A DNA stretch of 64,000 nucleotides from Paenibacillus spongiae (lineage in GTDB: Bacteria > Bacillota > Bacilli > Paenibacillales > Paenibacillaceae), in the NCBI RefSeq assembly GCF_024734895.1, contig NZ_CP091430.1:7549365-7613364 (forward strand), written 5' to 3'. Positions within the stretch are counted from its first letter, which is position 1. Every line of letters starts with the position of its first letter. This document shows positions 22,618 through 30,802 of the stretch, in pieces. Both the position numbers and the translations under genes were made by a program. The notes beneath the pieces were generated by a model. It worked only from the letters and a program-made list of their open reading frames with translations, was not told the DNA's origin and ran no database searches.

Positions 22618-23079
22618 CCTCCGATTAATCCGATACGCCCGATAAATCTGCTCCAGCAGCAGCACGCGCATGAGCTGATGCGGATAGGTCATGCGGCCAA
22701 AGCTGAGCTTCTTGTCAGCGCGGGCGAGCACGGCGGGGGACAGGCCGAGCGAGCCGCCGATGACGAAGGCGACGGACCCGCCGCCGTAGACGGCTTGCTT
22801 GTCCAGGTGAGCGGCGAGCTGCTCGCTCGTCCACATCTCGCCCTCAATCGTCAGCGCCACGACATGGGCGTCCGGCTTCAGCACCGACAAGATCCGCTCT
22901 CCTTCGCGCGTGCGAACCTGTTCCTCCTCCGCCGGGCTCATCGAGTCCGGCGTCTTCTCGTCCGGCAGTTCGCGGATCTCCAGCCGCGCATACGCGCCCA
23001 GCCGTTTGGCGTATTCCGCCACACCGTCCGACCAATATTTCTCCTTCAACTTCCCTACGCACACGACCTGAATTTGCAT
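22600..23079 (-). CDS. rlmH: 23S rRNA (pseudouridine1915-N3)-methyltransferase RlmH
   Basis: 159 residues, the usual family length. It methylates N3 of pseudouridine 1915 in helix 69 of 23S rRNA. Visible features are the N-terminal strand IQVVCVGKLKEKYW, the SAM-binding knot region VAFVIGGSLGLSP, and the C-terminal signature RREPYHK. It is a SPOUT (trefoil-knot) enzyme acting as a homodimer on the 70S ribosome. Its position near htrA and walJ is the normal Bacillales location. The 3' end is duplicated four times to the left, and the accessory region begins exactly at its stop codon, as with SCC elements in Staphylococcus. The gene itself is intact. Confidence 0.96.
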   Translation of the reverse strand: MQIQVVCVGKLKEKYWSDGVAEYAKRLGAYARLEIRELPDEKTPDSMSPAEEEQVRTREGERILSVLKPDAHVVALTIEGEMWTSEQLAAHLDKQAVYGGGSVAFVIGGSLGLSPAVLARADKKLSFGRMTYPHQLMRVLLLEQIYRAYRINRREPYHK

Positions 23080-23231
23080 CTGTAAGTTCCTCCTGGTGCA
23101 CTCATTTCTTCTATTATCACGACCGAACCACGGTCACTATTCCTATACATGGCCTTCCTGCTACAATCGTTCCCTGCGAGCGGCTAGACATCACTGCATT
23201 CGGTTCCCTTCATCTAACCGCTCATTCATCC

Positions 23232-24899
23232 TCACATCATGCCCCGCCTCGGCATCCGGCAGAACAGCGGGTAAATCAGCGTGCACGCCAGCGCGGCGAC
23301 CGTGATCAGCGGCCCTGCCATATCCAGCGTCATCATCACGAACACAAGATATAGAATCGGCGTGAACAGCAGGATGCCCGGCATCGCGAACAGCGCGGAC
23401 GGCCAAGCCCATGCCCCTTCCCGCATCATATAGGAGAGATTGAGCCCGATTAGGCTGAACAGAAGCGGCCACGTGAACAGATAGCTTCCGCCCGGAAGAT
23501 AGAACGTCGTCGCCGCGCTGAGGAACACCCACAGCAGCAGCGTCCCGATCCACAGGTTTTCCGTCCGCACATAACGCGAGAACGTCCGGATCAGCAGGAA
23601 CGCGACGAGCACCATAACCAGCAGCAAACCGATTAAATAGTACGTCCCGACGCTGAGATCCTTCATAATCGATACATAGTAAGGATGCGACACGTTCGCC
23701 TGCAGGATGCTCCAGATCAGGGTGACAACCCCGAACACCACCGCTAGGCTTAGCAACGCGACGAAGAATCCGCCAATCAGCCCCTTCAGGCTGAGCCGCC
23801 GCTGATACCAGCCGTGCCATACCGTAACGGCGAACAGCAGCAAGCCCAGCAGCATGAACCCGAGTGCCCACGATTCCGGATAGCTCACCATCTTCCAGCC
23901 GAATACGTTGAAATAGACCCGGTCCCCCTGCTTCACATCGGTCAAATCCAGTTGACCGAAATGCCTCGTCAAGCTCAGCATGTATTCACCATGATGCTGC
24001 AGGCTGGAACGATCGAGATTGTTCGGCGTATCAATCTCCTTGTGGTAGGCATTCAAGCCCATCCCGAAGGCAAAATTGAGGCCAGGCAACCCGCCCGCCC
24101 GGAACTCCGTCAAGTCGGTGTCGTTCGGCATCAGTTTATAGACGTTATAGACTAGCGAATAAGCCACCGGCTGCGGCGCCGCCTTCATAAACTCCTCGAT
24201 CAGCCATCCGTTCTGCTCGCTCGTCTCGAACATGAAGGACGGCCCTTTATTCCCCCGTGCTTCAAAATTTAACACCAGCCCGACATCTTTGGCCCAAGGA
24301 TGCTCCTTCATGAACGCTTTAGCGCCCAACAGGCCCATCTCTTCACCGTCCGTCATGACCAGGAGGACATCGTTCTTAAGCGGACCGGACACTTGAAGCG
24401 CGCGTGCCGTCTCCAGCATCGCCGCGATTGCCGCGCCGTCATCGGCCGCGCCCGGGCCCTCCGGAACGGAATCGTAATGGGCCGCGATCATCAGCGCCTT
24501 GCTGTTATCCGTGCCCGGAATGCGCGCCACAATGTTCTCGAGCGTTAAGGTTTTCCCTGGTTCCCAAACCGATTCGCCTTGCGCCTGCTGCACCTCCGGC
24601 TTCAAGCCCAGAGCCTCGAGCTCCGCGAGTAAATAATCCCGCACCTGGTCATGCGCAGGCGAGTCAACGGGATGCGGTTCCTTCGCAATGACGCTGAGCT
24701 TCTCCATGGCGCGGTCGGCAGAGAACGCGTCGGGCGGAGCATCGGGACCGGCGGGCTGCGGAGCCCGGATTTGCAGCAGGCCGATGAGCATGGCGCCGAA
24801 TAGAAGAACAAGGATGCTTATTCGCTTCAGCCATCTGGCGGCAGCGGAGCCGGCAGCAGGCCTGGATGTATAAGAGGATATCGGATAATGGGAGTTCAT
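23232..24899 (-). CDS. M28 family zinc peptidase, membrane protein
   Basis: About 555 residues from the ATG at 24899, placed by AGGAGGGG. An N-terminal helix (about 25-45) is followed by an extracellular M28 aminopeptidase-like domain with zinc ligands in IAAHYDSVPEGPGAADDG (His, bridging Asp), the catalytic pair in TDGEEMGLLGA, a Glu/Asp in NFEARG and a distal His in NAYHKEIDTPNNLD. The C-terminal 230 residues hold about eight more helices. This layout resembles the Fxna/Ermp1-like M28 membrane peptidases found in Paenibacillus. The substrates are unknown. The region is GC-rich compared with the accessory DNA to its left. Confidence 0.8.
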   Translation of the reverse strand: MNSHYPISSYTSRPAAGSAAARWLKRISILVLLFGAMLIGLLQIRAPQPAGPDAPPDAFSADRAMEKLSVIAKEPHPVDSPAHDQVRDYLLAELEALGLKPEVQQAQGESVWEPGKTLTLENIVARIPGTDNSKALMIAAHYDSVPEGPGAADDGAAIAAMLETARALQVSGPLKNDVLLVMTDGEEMGLLGAKAFMKEHPWAKDVGLVLNFEARGNKGPSFMFETSEQNGWLIEEFMKAAPQPVAYSLVYNVYKLMPNDTDLTEFRAGGLPGLNFAFGMGLNAYHKEIDTPNNLDRSSLQHHGEYMLSLTRHFGQLDLTDVKQGDRVYFNVFGWKMVSYPESWALGFMLLGLLLFAVTVWHGWYQRRLSLKGLIGGFFVALLSLAVVFGVVTLIWSILQANVSHPYYVSIMKDLSVGTYYLIGLLLVMVLVAFLLIRTFSRYVRTENLWIGTLLLWVFLSAATTFYLPGGSYLFTWPLLFSLIGLNLSYMMREGAWAWPSALFAMPGILLFTPILYLVFVMMTLDMAGPLITVAALACTLIYPLFCRMPRRGMM

Positions 24900-25110
24900 A
24901 GTACCCCTCCTGTTCGCTAGTTTTGGAAAATGCTGTCCTATCATCATAAGCGATACCGCCCGCTTTTACCACCACTCTCACCCACCATTTCCCCCTTTAC
25001 GCGCACGCCAACAAACCCGCTTCTCCTCCCGAATCGGGATTCAAAGCAGGCTTGCCGAGGTATAAAAAGGTACACACTTCGCCCATCCTATTGCCAAGGA
25101 GGTGATATCC

Positions 25111-25266
25111 ATGGCCAAAGATGTACTCTGTGAAGTGAACTCCTGCAAGTATTGGGCTGCAGGCAATAACTGCAATGCTTCCTCCATCTATGTTGTCAGC
25201 CATCGCGGGAAGAAGGCGAGCAACTCGGAGGAAACCGACTGCAAGACATTCGAACCGAAGGTTTAA
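25111..25266 (+). CDS. DUF1540 small cysteine-rich protein
   Basis: 51 residues after a strong AAGGAGGTGAT site. The spacing VLCEVNSCKYWAAGNNCNAS and the later ETDCKTF give four conserved cysteines, the DUF1540 pattern. The cysteines may bind a metal. These short proteins occur one or more times in most endospore formers, and their function is not known. The gene stands alone on the plus strand, with its own terminator 7 bases after the stop. Confidence 0.88.
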   Translation: MAKDVLCEVNSCKYWAAGNNCNASSIYVVSHRGKKASNSEETDCKTFEPKV

Positions 25267-25272
25267 CGCTTA

Positions 25273-25299
25273 GGGGCAGCCAGCCGGCTGTCCTTTTTC
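25273..25299 (+). terminator. Terminator of the DUF1540 gene
   Basis: GGCAGCC/GGCTGTCC stem with a short AGCC loop and a following TTTTTCT tract. Confidence 0.7.
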
Positions 25300-25372
25300 T
25301 ATCGGCACGTGCTGCGCCCACTGCTGACGCCACATGCCGTTCCTCCGTTTCTACACTTATATTAACCAAGAA

Positions 25373-25387
25373 TGATAATTATTATCA
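25373..25387. promoter_or_regulatory. Perfect 7-1-7 Fur box
   Basis: TGATAATTATTATCA is an exact 7-1-7 Fur/PerR/Zur-type inverted repeat. The nearest starts are far away or point elsewhere: DUF1540 ends upstream, and the CxxH/CxxC gene starts 325 bases to the right and reads towards the site. No downstream gene is obvious. Confidence 0.6.
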
Positions 25388-25464
25388 TCGAATAATCGGA
25401 TTTTTTATTCCTTCTGCACAAACGCCAGCCAATACCCAACGAGCGCTATCCGCCTGGAAAAGAA

Positions 25465-25505
25465 AAAAAAGTATTACCCCCGCCACCGAAGGTAATACTT
25501 TTTCC
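25465..25505. terminator. Bidirectional terminator
   Basis: AAAAAGTATTACC pairs with GGTAATACTTTTT around a 12-base loop. A-runs and T-runs lie on both sides. It ends the htrA-side minus-strand transcript, including the CxxH/CxxC gene. Confidence 0.8.
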
Positions 25506-25544
25506 CGTTGTGAGAACTTCGCCATCCTCGCTACAACCAACGCT

Positions 25545-25712
25545 CTACACGATCAAATACGCCGCGATGCTGTCGCACATATCGCAAGTCGCAGGCGCTT
25601 CCCAGTCCGTGAAGGTTGCCGTCGCCAGATCGACAATGTCCGGCGCGTCCTCGTAATCATCGACAAACTTATCGATGGCAAGCTCAATATGTTCTTTGCA
25701 CACACAATACAT
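25545..25712 (-). CDS. CxxH/CxxC protein, BA_5709 family
   Basis: 55 residues. The N-terminus MYCVCKEHIELAID carries the family's C-x-x-H-like cluster, and the C-terminus ATCDMCDSIAAYLIV the C-x-x-C. The pairs probably bind zinc. The family is defined by these motifs and by its location beside htrA and rlmH in Bacillales, as here. The role is unknown. It lies 93 bases downstream of htrA on the same strand and upstream of a strong terminator, so it may be the last gene of the htrA transcript. Confidence 0.85.
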   Translation of the reverse strand: MYCVCKEHIELAIDKFVDDYEDAPDIVDLATATFTDWEAPATCDMCDSIAAYLIV

Positions 25713-25805
25713 GCTTCAAGTATCCCTCTTCTTCTGTCGGTTACGATCTAGCATGGTCCAAACCGGCAGCTCTTAGCCGTCCGAACCCGCTGTATTCTTC
25801 CAGCT

Positions 25806-27182
25806 TTATTCTTCGCCCATCTTTTCCTCAAGGGTGAACGTTACCGTATGCTTCTCGCCCCCGCGGTAGTAGGTGACCTGAATATCGTCTCCGATGGACT
25901 TCTTGCCGTACAAATATTTGCGAAGCTCCATCGTGCTCGAAATCGACTGTTTATCCAGCTTCACTATGATGTCATTGAATTCCAGACCCGCTTCAGCGGA
26001 CGGTCCCACCGCCTCGAGGACGATCACCCCGTCTTCAACGCCCTTGGGGAGCTTCAGATCGGACTGCGGCAATTCTTCCTGGCTATCTTCTTCACTGGAG
26101 CCCGCTTCCTGATCCGGCGCCTTCTCTCCATCCTCAGGGAGCATCTCCGGATCTTCCGGCAGGTCGCTGCCAGCCCCAATCGACTGCTGGGCCATATAAG
26201 CCTGGAGATCCATCGTGTACACGCCGAGATACGGACGTTTCACTTTACCATACTCAAGCAAGCTTTGCACGATCGGCATGGCAGAATGGGACGGAATCGC
26301 GAACCCGACTCCTTCTACCCCGAAATCGGCAACCTTCATGCTGTTAATGCCGACGACCTTGCCGTTCAGATCGATCAAAGGCCCGCCGCTGTTGCCTTGG
26401 TTAATGGAGGCATCCACTTGAATGACCTCCTGCTCCCAATCGTACACGCCGTCCTGGCTGAGCGATACCGGAATGATCCGGTGCGTCTTGCTTACGATCC
26501 CCATGGACAGCGAATCGCTAAGACCTAGCGGATTGCCGATAGCCATGACCCACTGCCCGGCGCGCAGCTCATTGGAATCGCCGATTTCCGCAACCGTCTT
26601 AATGCCGCTTCCATCGATCTCGAGAACGGCGAGATCCGTAATCTCGTCCACCCCGACAAGCTCGGCTTCAAGCACATCGCCATTGCTGAGAACCGCCTTA
26701 ACCGCTTCGGCCCCCGCCACGACATGGGCATTCGTAATAATATGGGCTTTGCCCTTCACTTTCTCGAAGATGACCCCGGAGCCTACGGCAGCTTGGGCAA
26801 GCTCCGTCTCTTCTCCTTCATCCAGACCGCTCCCGCCATTGATAGTCGGAAGCTGCTGCTCGTTAATAATACTTACGACTGCAGGACGCACCTTATCGGC
26901 CGCCTGAATCGTCCGCTCGTATGGATCCGTGTTGGTCTGTACGGGGGATACAGCCGCAACCGATCCTCCCGGCAGGCCGCCGCCGCGATCGAACCCGACG
27001 AACAAGCCGAACACAAGCACCACAGCCACGGAGCTGGCTACGGAGGATAGTACGGCGATTCGTACCTTGGACCAGCTCTTGCTGCGCAGAGGTACCGCCG
27101 AGAACGTCTTGCCGTCGCTCTTCGCCAAGCGGGGGCGGCGCTTTACCCGTGTGGAGTAAAACTCGTCATCGAATAAGCTCAT
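25806..27182 (-). CDS. HtrA-like serine protease (YycK/HtrC type)
   Basis: 458 residues. A cytoplasmic basic N-terminus and a membrane helix (about 42-66) place the protease outside. The trypsin-like triad is His in ITNAHVVAGA, Asp in EITDLAVLEID and Ser in QGNSGGPLID. A C-terminal PDZ domain contains GVIVLEAVGPSAEAGLEFND. An acidic insert of about 50 residues (near 325-375) separates protease and PDZ. It degrades misfolded exported proteins. It is downstream of the Wal operon on the same strand, its usual place in Bacillales. A start with AGGAG 9 bases upstream agrees. Confidence 0.93.
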   Translation of the reverse strand: MSLFDDEFYSTRVKRRPRLAKSDGKTFSAVPLRSKSWSKVRIAVLSSVASSVAVVLVFGLFVGFDRGGGLPGGSVAAVSPVQTNTDPYERTIQAADKVRPAVVSIINEQQLPTINGGSGLDEGEETELAQAAVGSGVIFEKVKGKAHIITNAHVVAGAEAVKAVLSNGDVLEAELVGVDEITDLAVLEIDGSGIKTVAEIGDSNELRAGQWVMAIGNPLGLSDSLSMGIVSKTHRIIPVSLSQDGVYDWEQEVIQVDASINQGNSGGPLIDLNGKVVGINSMKVADFGVEGVGFAIPSHSAMPIVQSLLEYGKVKRPYLGVYTMDLQAYMAQQSIGAGSDLPEDPEMLPEDGEKAPDQEAGSSEEDSQEELPQSDLKLPKGVEDGVIVLEAVGPSAEAGLEFNDIIVKLDKQSISSTMELRKYLYGKKSIGDDIQVTYYRGGEKHTVTFTLEEKMGEE

Positions 27183-27364
27183 CTATAATCGCTCCTCTCG
27201 ATGTCCCGGACATCAAGATCCTTTTTTCTCAAATCTAGGAATGATATCGGAAGAATCGTCTACAATAATAATAGAGTCCATGCGCAAAACCAACGCATCC
27301 GTAAATTAATTTTATACCGACAAGGCCACTTCTGTCACAATCCAATTCGAAGGAGATTCCCAAT

Positions 27365-27586
27365 ATGACAAGAAACCACTCTACCGCGATGGAACAAGTC
27401 GTTCTAGCCGGCAAAATCGCAGATTTGAAGGATGACCACTACCGTATTCTGCTTACCGTCAGCGCCATGACCGAGCTGCTGATCGAGAAAGGCCTCCTCA
27501 CCCGGGAAGAGCTGGAGCTCAAGGCGCTAGCCCTCGATCAGGAGCTCGATTCCCTTATCGTTTCTTCACTTCATCCCATGGCGTAG
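27365..27586 (+). CDS. Hypothetical 73-aa protein
   Basis: Starts after GAAGGAGA. It is predicted almost entirely helical (MEQVVLAGKIADLKDDHYRI, then LLIEKGLLTREELELKAL), with no signal or membrane segment. I do not recognise the family. It is transcribed opposite to the whole Wal block, between htrA and walJ, and its last 32 bases overlap the end of walJ. The clear ribosome site and helical periodicity argue that it is real. Confidence 0.6.
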   Translation: MTRNHSTAMEQVVLAGKIADLKDDHYRILLTVSAMTELLIEKGLLTREELELKALALDQELDSLIVSSLHPMA

Positions 27587-28361
27587 GCCGGTCATGATAT
27601 GTATCCCGCAGCGGGAACTCGTCCTTCTTGAAGAAGAAACCGTTACTCTCTAATACACTATTCACCGTCAGCTTCGCCAAGTCCATCAAATTATGATCCA
27701 GGCTGAGGTGGGCCAAATAGACCCGTTTCGTCCGGTCCGTCATTAGCTGGCATAGCGCTTCTCCGGCCGCTTCGTTCGACAAGTGCCCGATATCGCTCAG
27801 GATGCGGCGCTTGATGTTCCATGGATAACGGCCCATGCGAAGCATGTCGACATCGTGATTCGATTCCAGCACCAGCACATCCGAATCCTCAATCATCATC
27901 CGCACCTTGTCGCTTACATAACCGAGGTCTGTCGCCAGACTGAGCTTCACATCATCGTCGTCGAACACGTACCCGACCGGCTCGGCCGCATCATGCGAGA
28001 TCGCGTACGATGTCGTACGTATGCCGCCAAAGTTCACCGTCTCGCCCGTTTCCAGAATGACCCGCTGCTCCGGATTGATCTGGCCGACGTGTCGTTCCAT
28101 TGCGCCCCAGGTCGCTTCATTCGCATAGATCGGCAGATCGAACTTGCGAGCGAACGCGCCCAGCCCCTTTATATGATCGGAATGCTCATGCGTAACGAGA
28201 ATCGCATCCACGTGATGGCCGGCTACGCCGCGCTCGCGCATAAGCTCCTCTATTTTCTTTACACTTAAACCGGCATCTACAAGCACCGTTGCTTCGTCGC
28301 CCTGCACGATCGTCGCGTTCCCCGTCGATCCGCTGGCAAGTACCGTAAATCGTATTCCCAT
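27555..28361 (-). CDS. walJ: MBL-fold metallohydrolase WalJ (YycJ)
   Basis: 268 residues from the ATG of MGIRFTVLASGSTGNAT. The metallo-beta-lactamase motif HEHSDHIKG lies near residue 58, with further ligands in YAISHDA and LATDLGYV and a C-terminal YLAHLSLDHN. WalJ/YycJ is a nuclease-like MBL protein genetically linked to WalRK in Bacillales and thought to coordinate DNA replication or repair with cell-wall events. The ribosome site is weak. It is the fifth gene of the Wal operon order R-K-H-I-J, separated from yycI by about 150 bases. Confidence 0.92.
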   Translation of the reverse strand: MGIRFTVLASGSTGNATIVQGDEATVLVDAGLSVKKIEELMRERGVAGHHVDAILVTHEHSDHIKGLGAFARKFDLPIYANEATWGAMERHVGQINPEQRVILETGETVNFGGIRTTSYAISHDAAEPVGYVFDDDDVKLSLATDLGYVSDKVRMMIEDSDVLVLESNHDVDMLRMGRYPWNIKRRILSDIGHLSNEAAGEALCQLMTDRTKRVYLAHLSLDHNLMDLAKLTVNSVLESNGFFFKKDEFPLRDTYHDRPTPWDEVKKR

Positions 28362-28515
28362 GATGTGTCCAACCTGCCTTTTCCCCAGCTCCCATTGTTC
28401 GCCCATACGCGGAAGCCTCCGGGGTACGGAGCTTTACAGCCTTTGATTACAAGCCGCCCCCTCCATTCCCCGATAGAAAGTCTTTCCGCATCCTGCTCAA
28501 CATTCCGCTACCATT

Positions 28516-29277
28516 CTACTCGGTCTTTGCGCCGTTTAGCGGCGCTTCTTCCTTCTCGGTGAACACCTCTGCACTGATCGCATGAACGTAATAGACTTGC
28601 CCGTCCTCCAGCAGCACCCGCCACGATGGAGCGGAGAACTGCGTATCGGAGTTGAAATCCAGTCCGTGGTAGCCCAGCTTTATATCCTTTATGACGGCGC
28701 CCGGCTTGAAATGGTTGTAGATCAAGCTCTCCAATGCCTTCGTCGCGGGCAGCACCGTTTGCTCCGCAGCCTCGTCGCCCGTGATCAGCTCGACCCGGTC
28801 CTGGCTGTAGGCTACGATCTTCTGATTGCTGTAGTACAGCTTCAGCCTGACATCGAACATCGGCCGGTCTTCGATGATCCGGTGCAGGACGAAGGCTTCG
28901 TCTTCATTCAGCTCCGGATCGTACCGGTATTCCTTCAGCTCGGGAATCACCGGGCCAAGCTCGTTTAGCAGCTCTTTCTCGTTGAAGACGATTTTGCCGT
29001 CGACCGGCGTCTCCAGCATCTGCCGCTTCCCTTCGCCGAGCTTCTCCGTCACGCGATACGTTAGCTCGCTCAGTTTCGGCGTTTCGGTCGGTATGCTTCT
29101 GGCGGTTAGCTTGATGCCCTTCTCCCGCATAACCGCAAGCGTGCCCGGCGACAGATCGTTCACGTCTCCGCTGGTGCTGGGCCCTTCCTGAATATTCGAC
29201 CACAGCTGATAGCCAAGCACGATATTCAGGACCAGAAACGCGAAAATAAGTACGTTTTTCGCCCGTCCCCATTCCAT
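28516..29277 (-). CDS. yycI: Two-component regulatory protein YycI (WalI)
   Basis: 253 residues. A single N-terminal helix (KNVLIFAFLVLNIVLGYQLW) anchors an extracytoplasmic domain of the YycI/YycH fold, with GYHGLDFNSDTQFSAPSWRV near the C-terminus. YycH and YycI form a membrane complex with WalK and modulate its kinase activity in Bacillus and Staphylococcus. It starts 7 bases after the yycH stop, so it is cotranscribed. No oddities. Confidence 0.92.
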   Translation of the reverse strand: MEWGRAKNVLIFAFLVLNIVLGYQLWSNIQEGPSTSGDVNDLSPGTLAVMREKGIKLTARSIPTETPKLSELTYRVTEKLGEGKRQMLETPVDGKIVFNEKELLNELGPVIPELKEYRYDPELNEDEAFVLHRIIEDRPMFDVRLKLYYSNQKIVAYSQDRVELITGDEAAEQTVLPATKALESLIYNHFKPGAVIKDIKLGYHGLDFNSDTQFSAPSWRVLLEDGQVYYVHAISAEVFTEKEEAPLNGAKTE

Positions 29278-29284
29278 CAGCCCG

Positions 29285-30802
29285 TCACCTCCGCACGTCC
29301 GTGTTCGATCCGGCTTGCGACCCGGCAGCGATGAATCCGCCCGCTTTCACAGAGTGACCGGCTTTGTCCGCCGCGCTGCCTGTATCGCCTGTTTTACCGT
29401 TTGATGCCTTGCTGTCCGTATTTGTACCGCCCTTACCTGCAGCCCCGCCTCCAGTGTTACCCGGTGTGACGCCCGAGTCCTTCGGAAGCGGATCGTAGGT
29501 ATCCGGCAGTGCCGGCATCAGCACATCCTGCGAGCCATCCGTCAAACGGACGGCCCAGACCGGCTTGAACCGCAGCTTCGAATCCTTCAGCTGCGAGACG
29601 AGCGCCGCCGGGTAGACGGCCACAACCTCGCTTCTGCGCGCATAGCCGCTCAGCGTCTTGCCGAGCGAATCTCCGCCCGGCAGCCAGCGTACCTCCTTGG
29701 AATCGGCCTTCTCTTTCAGCGTAATAAGGGAACGCTCGTATTCGGATACTACGCCCTGCTGCAGCCGCAGCTGCATATGCCCGAACAGGAACGGTTTGGC
29801 CGGAATGACCGGATAGGAACCGTAATACTGCTGATATCGGATCGAATGGCCGGCCTGTCCTTCCTCCCGATGGATCGGCTGCAGGTAACGATGCATGCCG
29901 TCCCATCCGCCATGCTGATTGATGAACTGTATGGAGGCGTACACGTTGGCGCTCAAATTATTGCCATTGCCCTGTCCGGCCACCGGATCCGTATAGCTGA
30001 TCCACTTGCCGTCCAGCTCAACCTGAAGGCCGCGCTTACCGTCCGTATAAATTTGCGAACCGTTCCGGTCGTTAATCGTTCTCGTTTCGCTCGGGTCCAA
30101 GAACAAATTCCGCTGCATCTGCTCCGGCGTATAGGTCTCGTACCCTACTACGGATTCGACCGCTTGGAGCGGCTCTGTCGGAATATACAGTTCGTCTTCG
30201 ACAAATCGATACGGAGTCGAATACTCGCCGAAACCGACATAATTCTGCACATCATTCACTGTCAGATCGGCGCGTACCGATTCGTACACGGTCGTGCCGT
30301 CCGCGCTGAAGAAGTACGTGCGGACTTCTTCGCGGTCATTATTCTTGTAGATCCAGATCCGGTTGATGACATCATTCAGGAATGTCAGGTCGCCATCCAG
30401 CTTGAACGATTCGCCCAGCAGCTCGACGGGCACGCCTCCTCCGAACCGGAGCTCGACACCGATGTCCCGCTCGCGTACCGTATCCCAATCCACCACATAG
30501 ATTTTGTTGCTCTGGAAGCCTTTGAACTCCCGTCCCTGCATCCTGTCATAGATCAGGTTGTAGAAATTCATGCCGGGATACAGCACCGTGTGCTTGTCGT
30601 TGCCGAAGTGCAGCACCATATCCTCGGGAAAAATAACGTTCTGAACCTGTTCCTCGGTGCCCATCGGCTCCGTCTTAATGTAGTCCTGGCGGGGGGTAAA
30701 GGTTGCGCCAATACCCGGCATGCTGTATGCAAGCAGATAGCTCTGCATCAGGCTGAGCAGTACAAGCCCGGCGAGCAACCATGTCTTCGACTTCTCCTTC
30801 AT
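29285..30802 (-). CDS. yycH: Two-component regulatory protein YycH (WalH)
   Basis: 505 residues. The N-terminal helix (WLLAGLVLLSLMQSYLLAYS) is followed by a long extracytoplasmic domain typical of YycH (PEDMVLHFGNDKHTVLYPG, DRMQGREFKGF, YVVDWDTVRERD). The last 70 residues are low-complexity (Gly/Ala/Ser/Asp/Lys) and add length compared with Bacillus YycH (about 455). It acts with YycI and WalK. Its ATG overlaps the walK stop (ATGA), indicating translational coupling. Confidence 0.92.
   Translation of the reverse strand: MKEKSKTWLLAGLVLLSLMQSYLLAYSMPGIGATFTPRQDYIKTEPMGTEEQVQNVIFPEDMVLHFGNDKHTVLYPGMNFYNLIYDRMQGREFKGFQSNKIYVVDWDTVRERDIGVELRFGGGVPVELLGESFKLDGDLTFLNDVINRIWIYKNNDREEVRTYFFSADGTTVYESVRADLTVNDVQNYVGFGEYSTPYRFVEDELYIPTEPLQAVESVVGYETYTPEQMQRNLFLDPSETRTINDRNGSQIYTDGKRGLQVELDGKWISYTDPVAGQGNGNNLSANVYASIQFINQHGGWDGMHRYLQPIHREEGQAGHSIRYQQYYGSYPVIPAKPFLFGHMQLRLQQGVVSEYERSLITLKEKADSKEVRWLPGGDSLGKTLSGYARRSEVVAVYPAALVSQLKDSKLRFKPVWAVRLTDGSQDVLMPALPDTYDPLPKDSGVTPGNTGGGAAGKGGTNTDSKASNGKTGDTGSAADKAGHSVKAGGFIAAGSQAGSNTDVRR

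Noticed and set aside
23191..23871. A 226-residue minus-strand reading frame
   Set aside because: Lies entirely within the M28 peptidase gene in another frame and has an arginine/glycine-rich composition typical of a shadow of a GC-rich gene.
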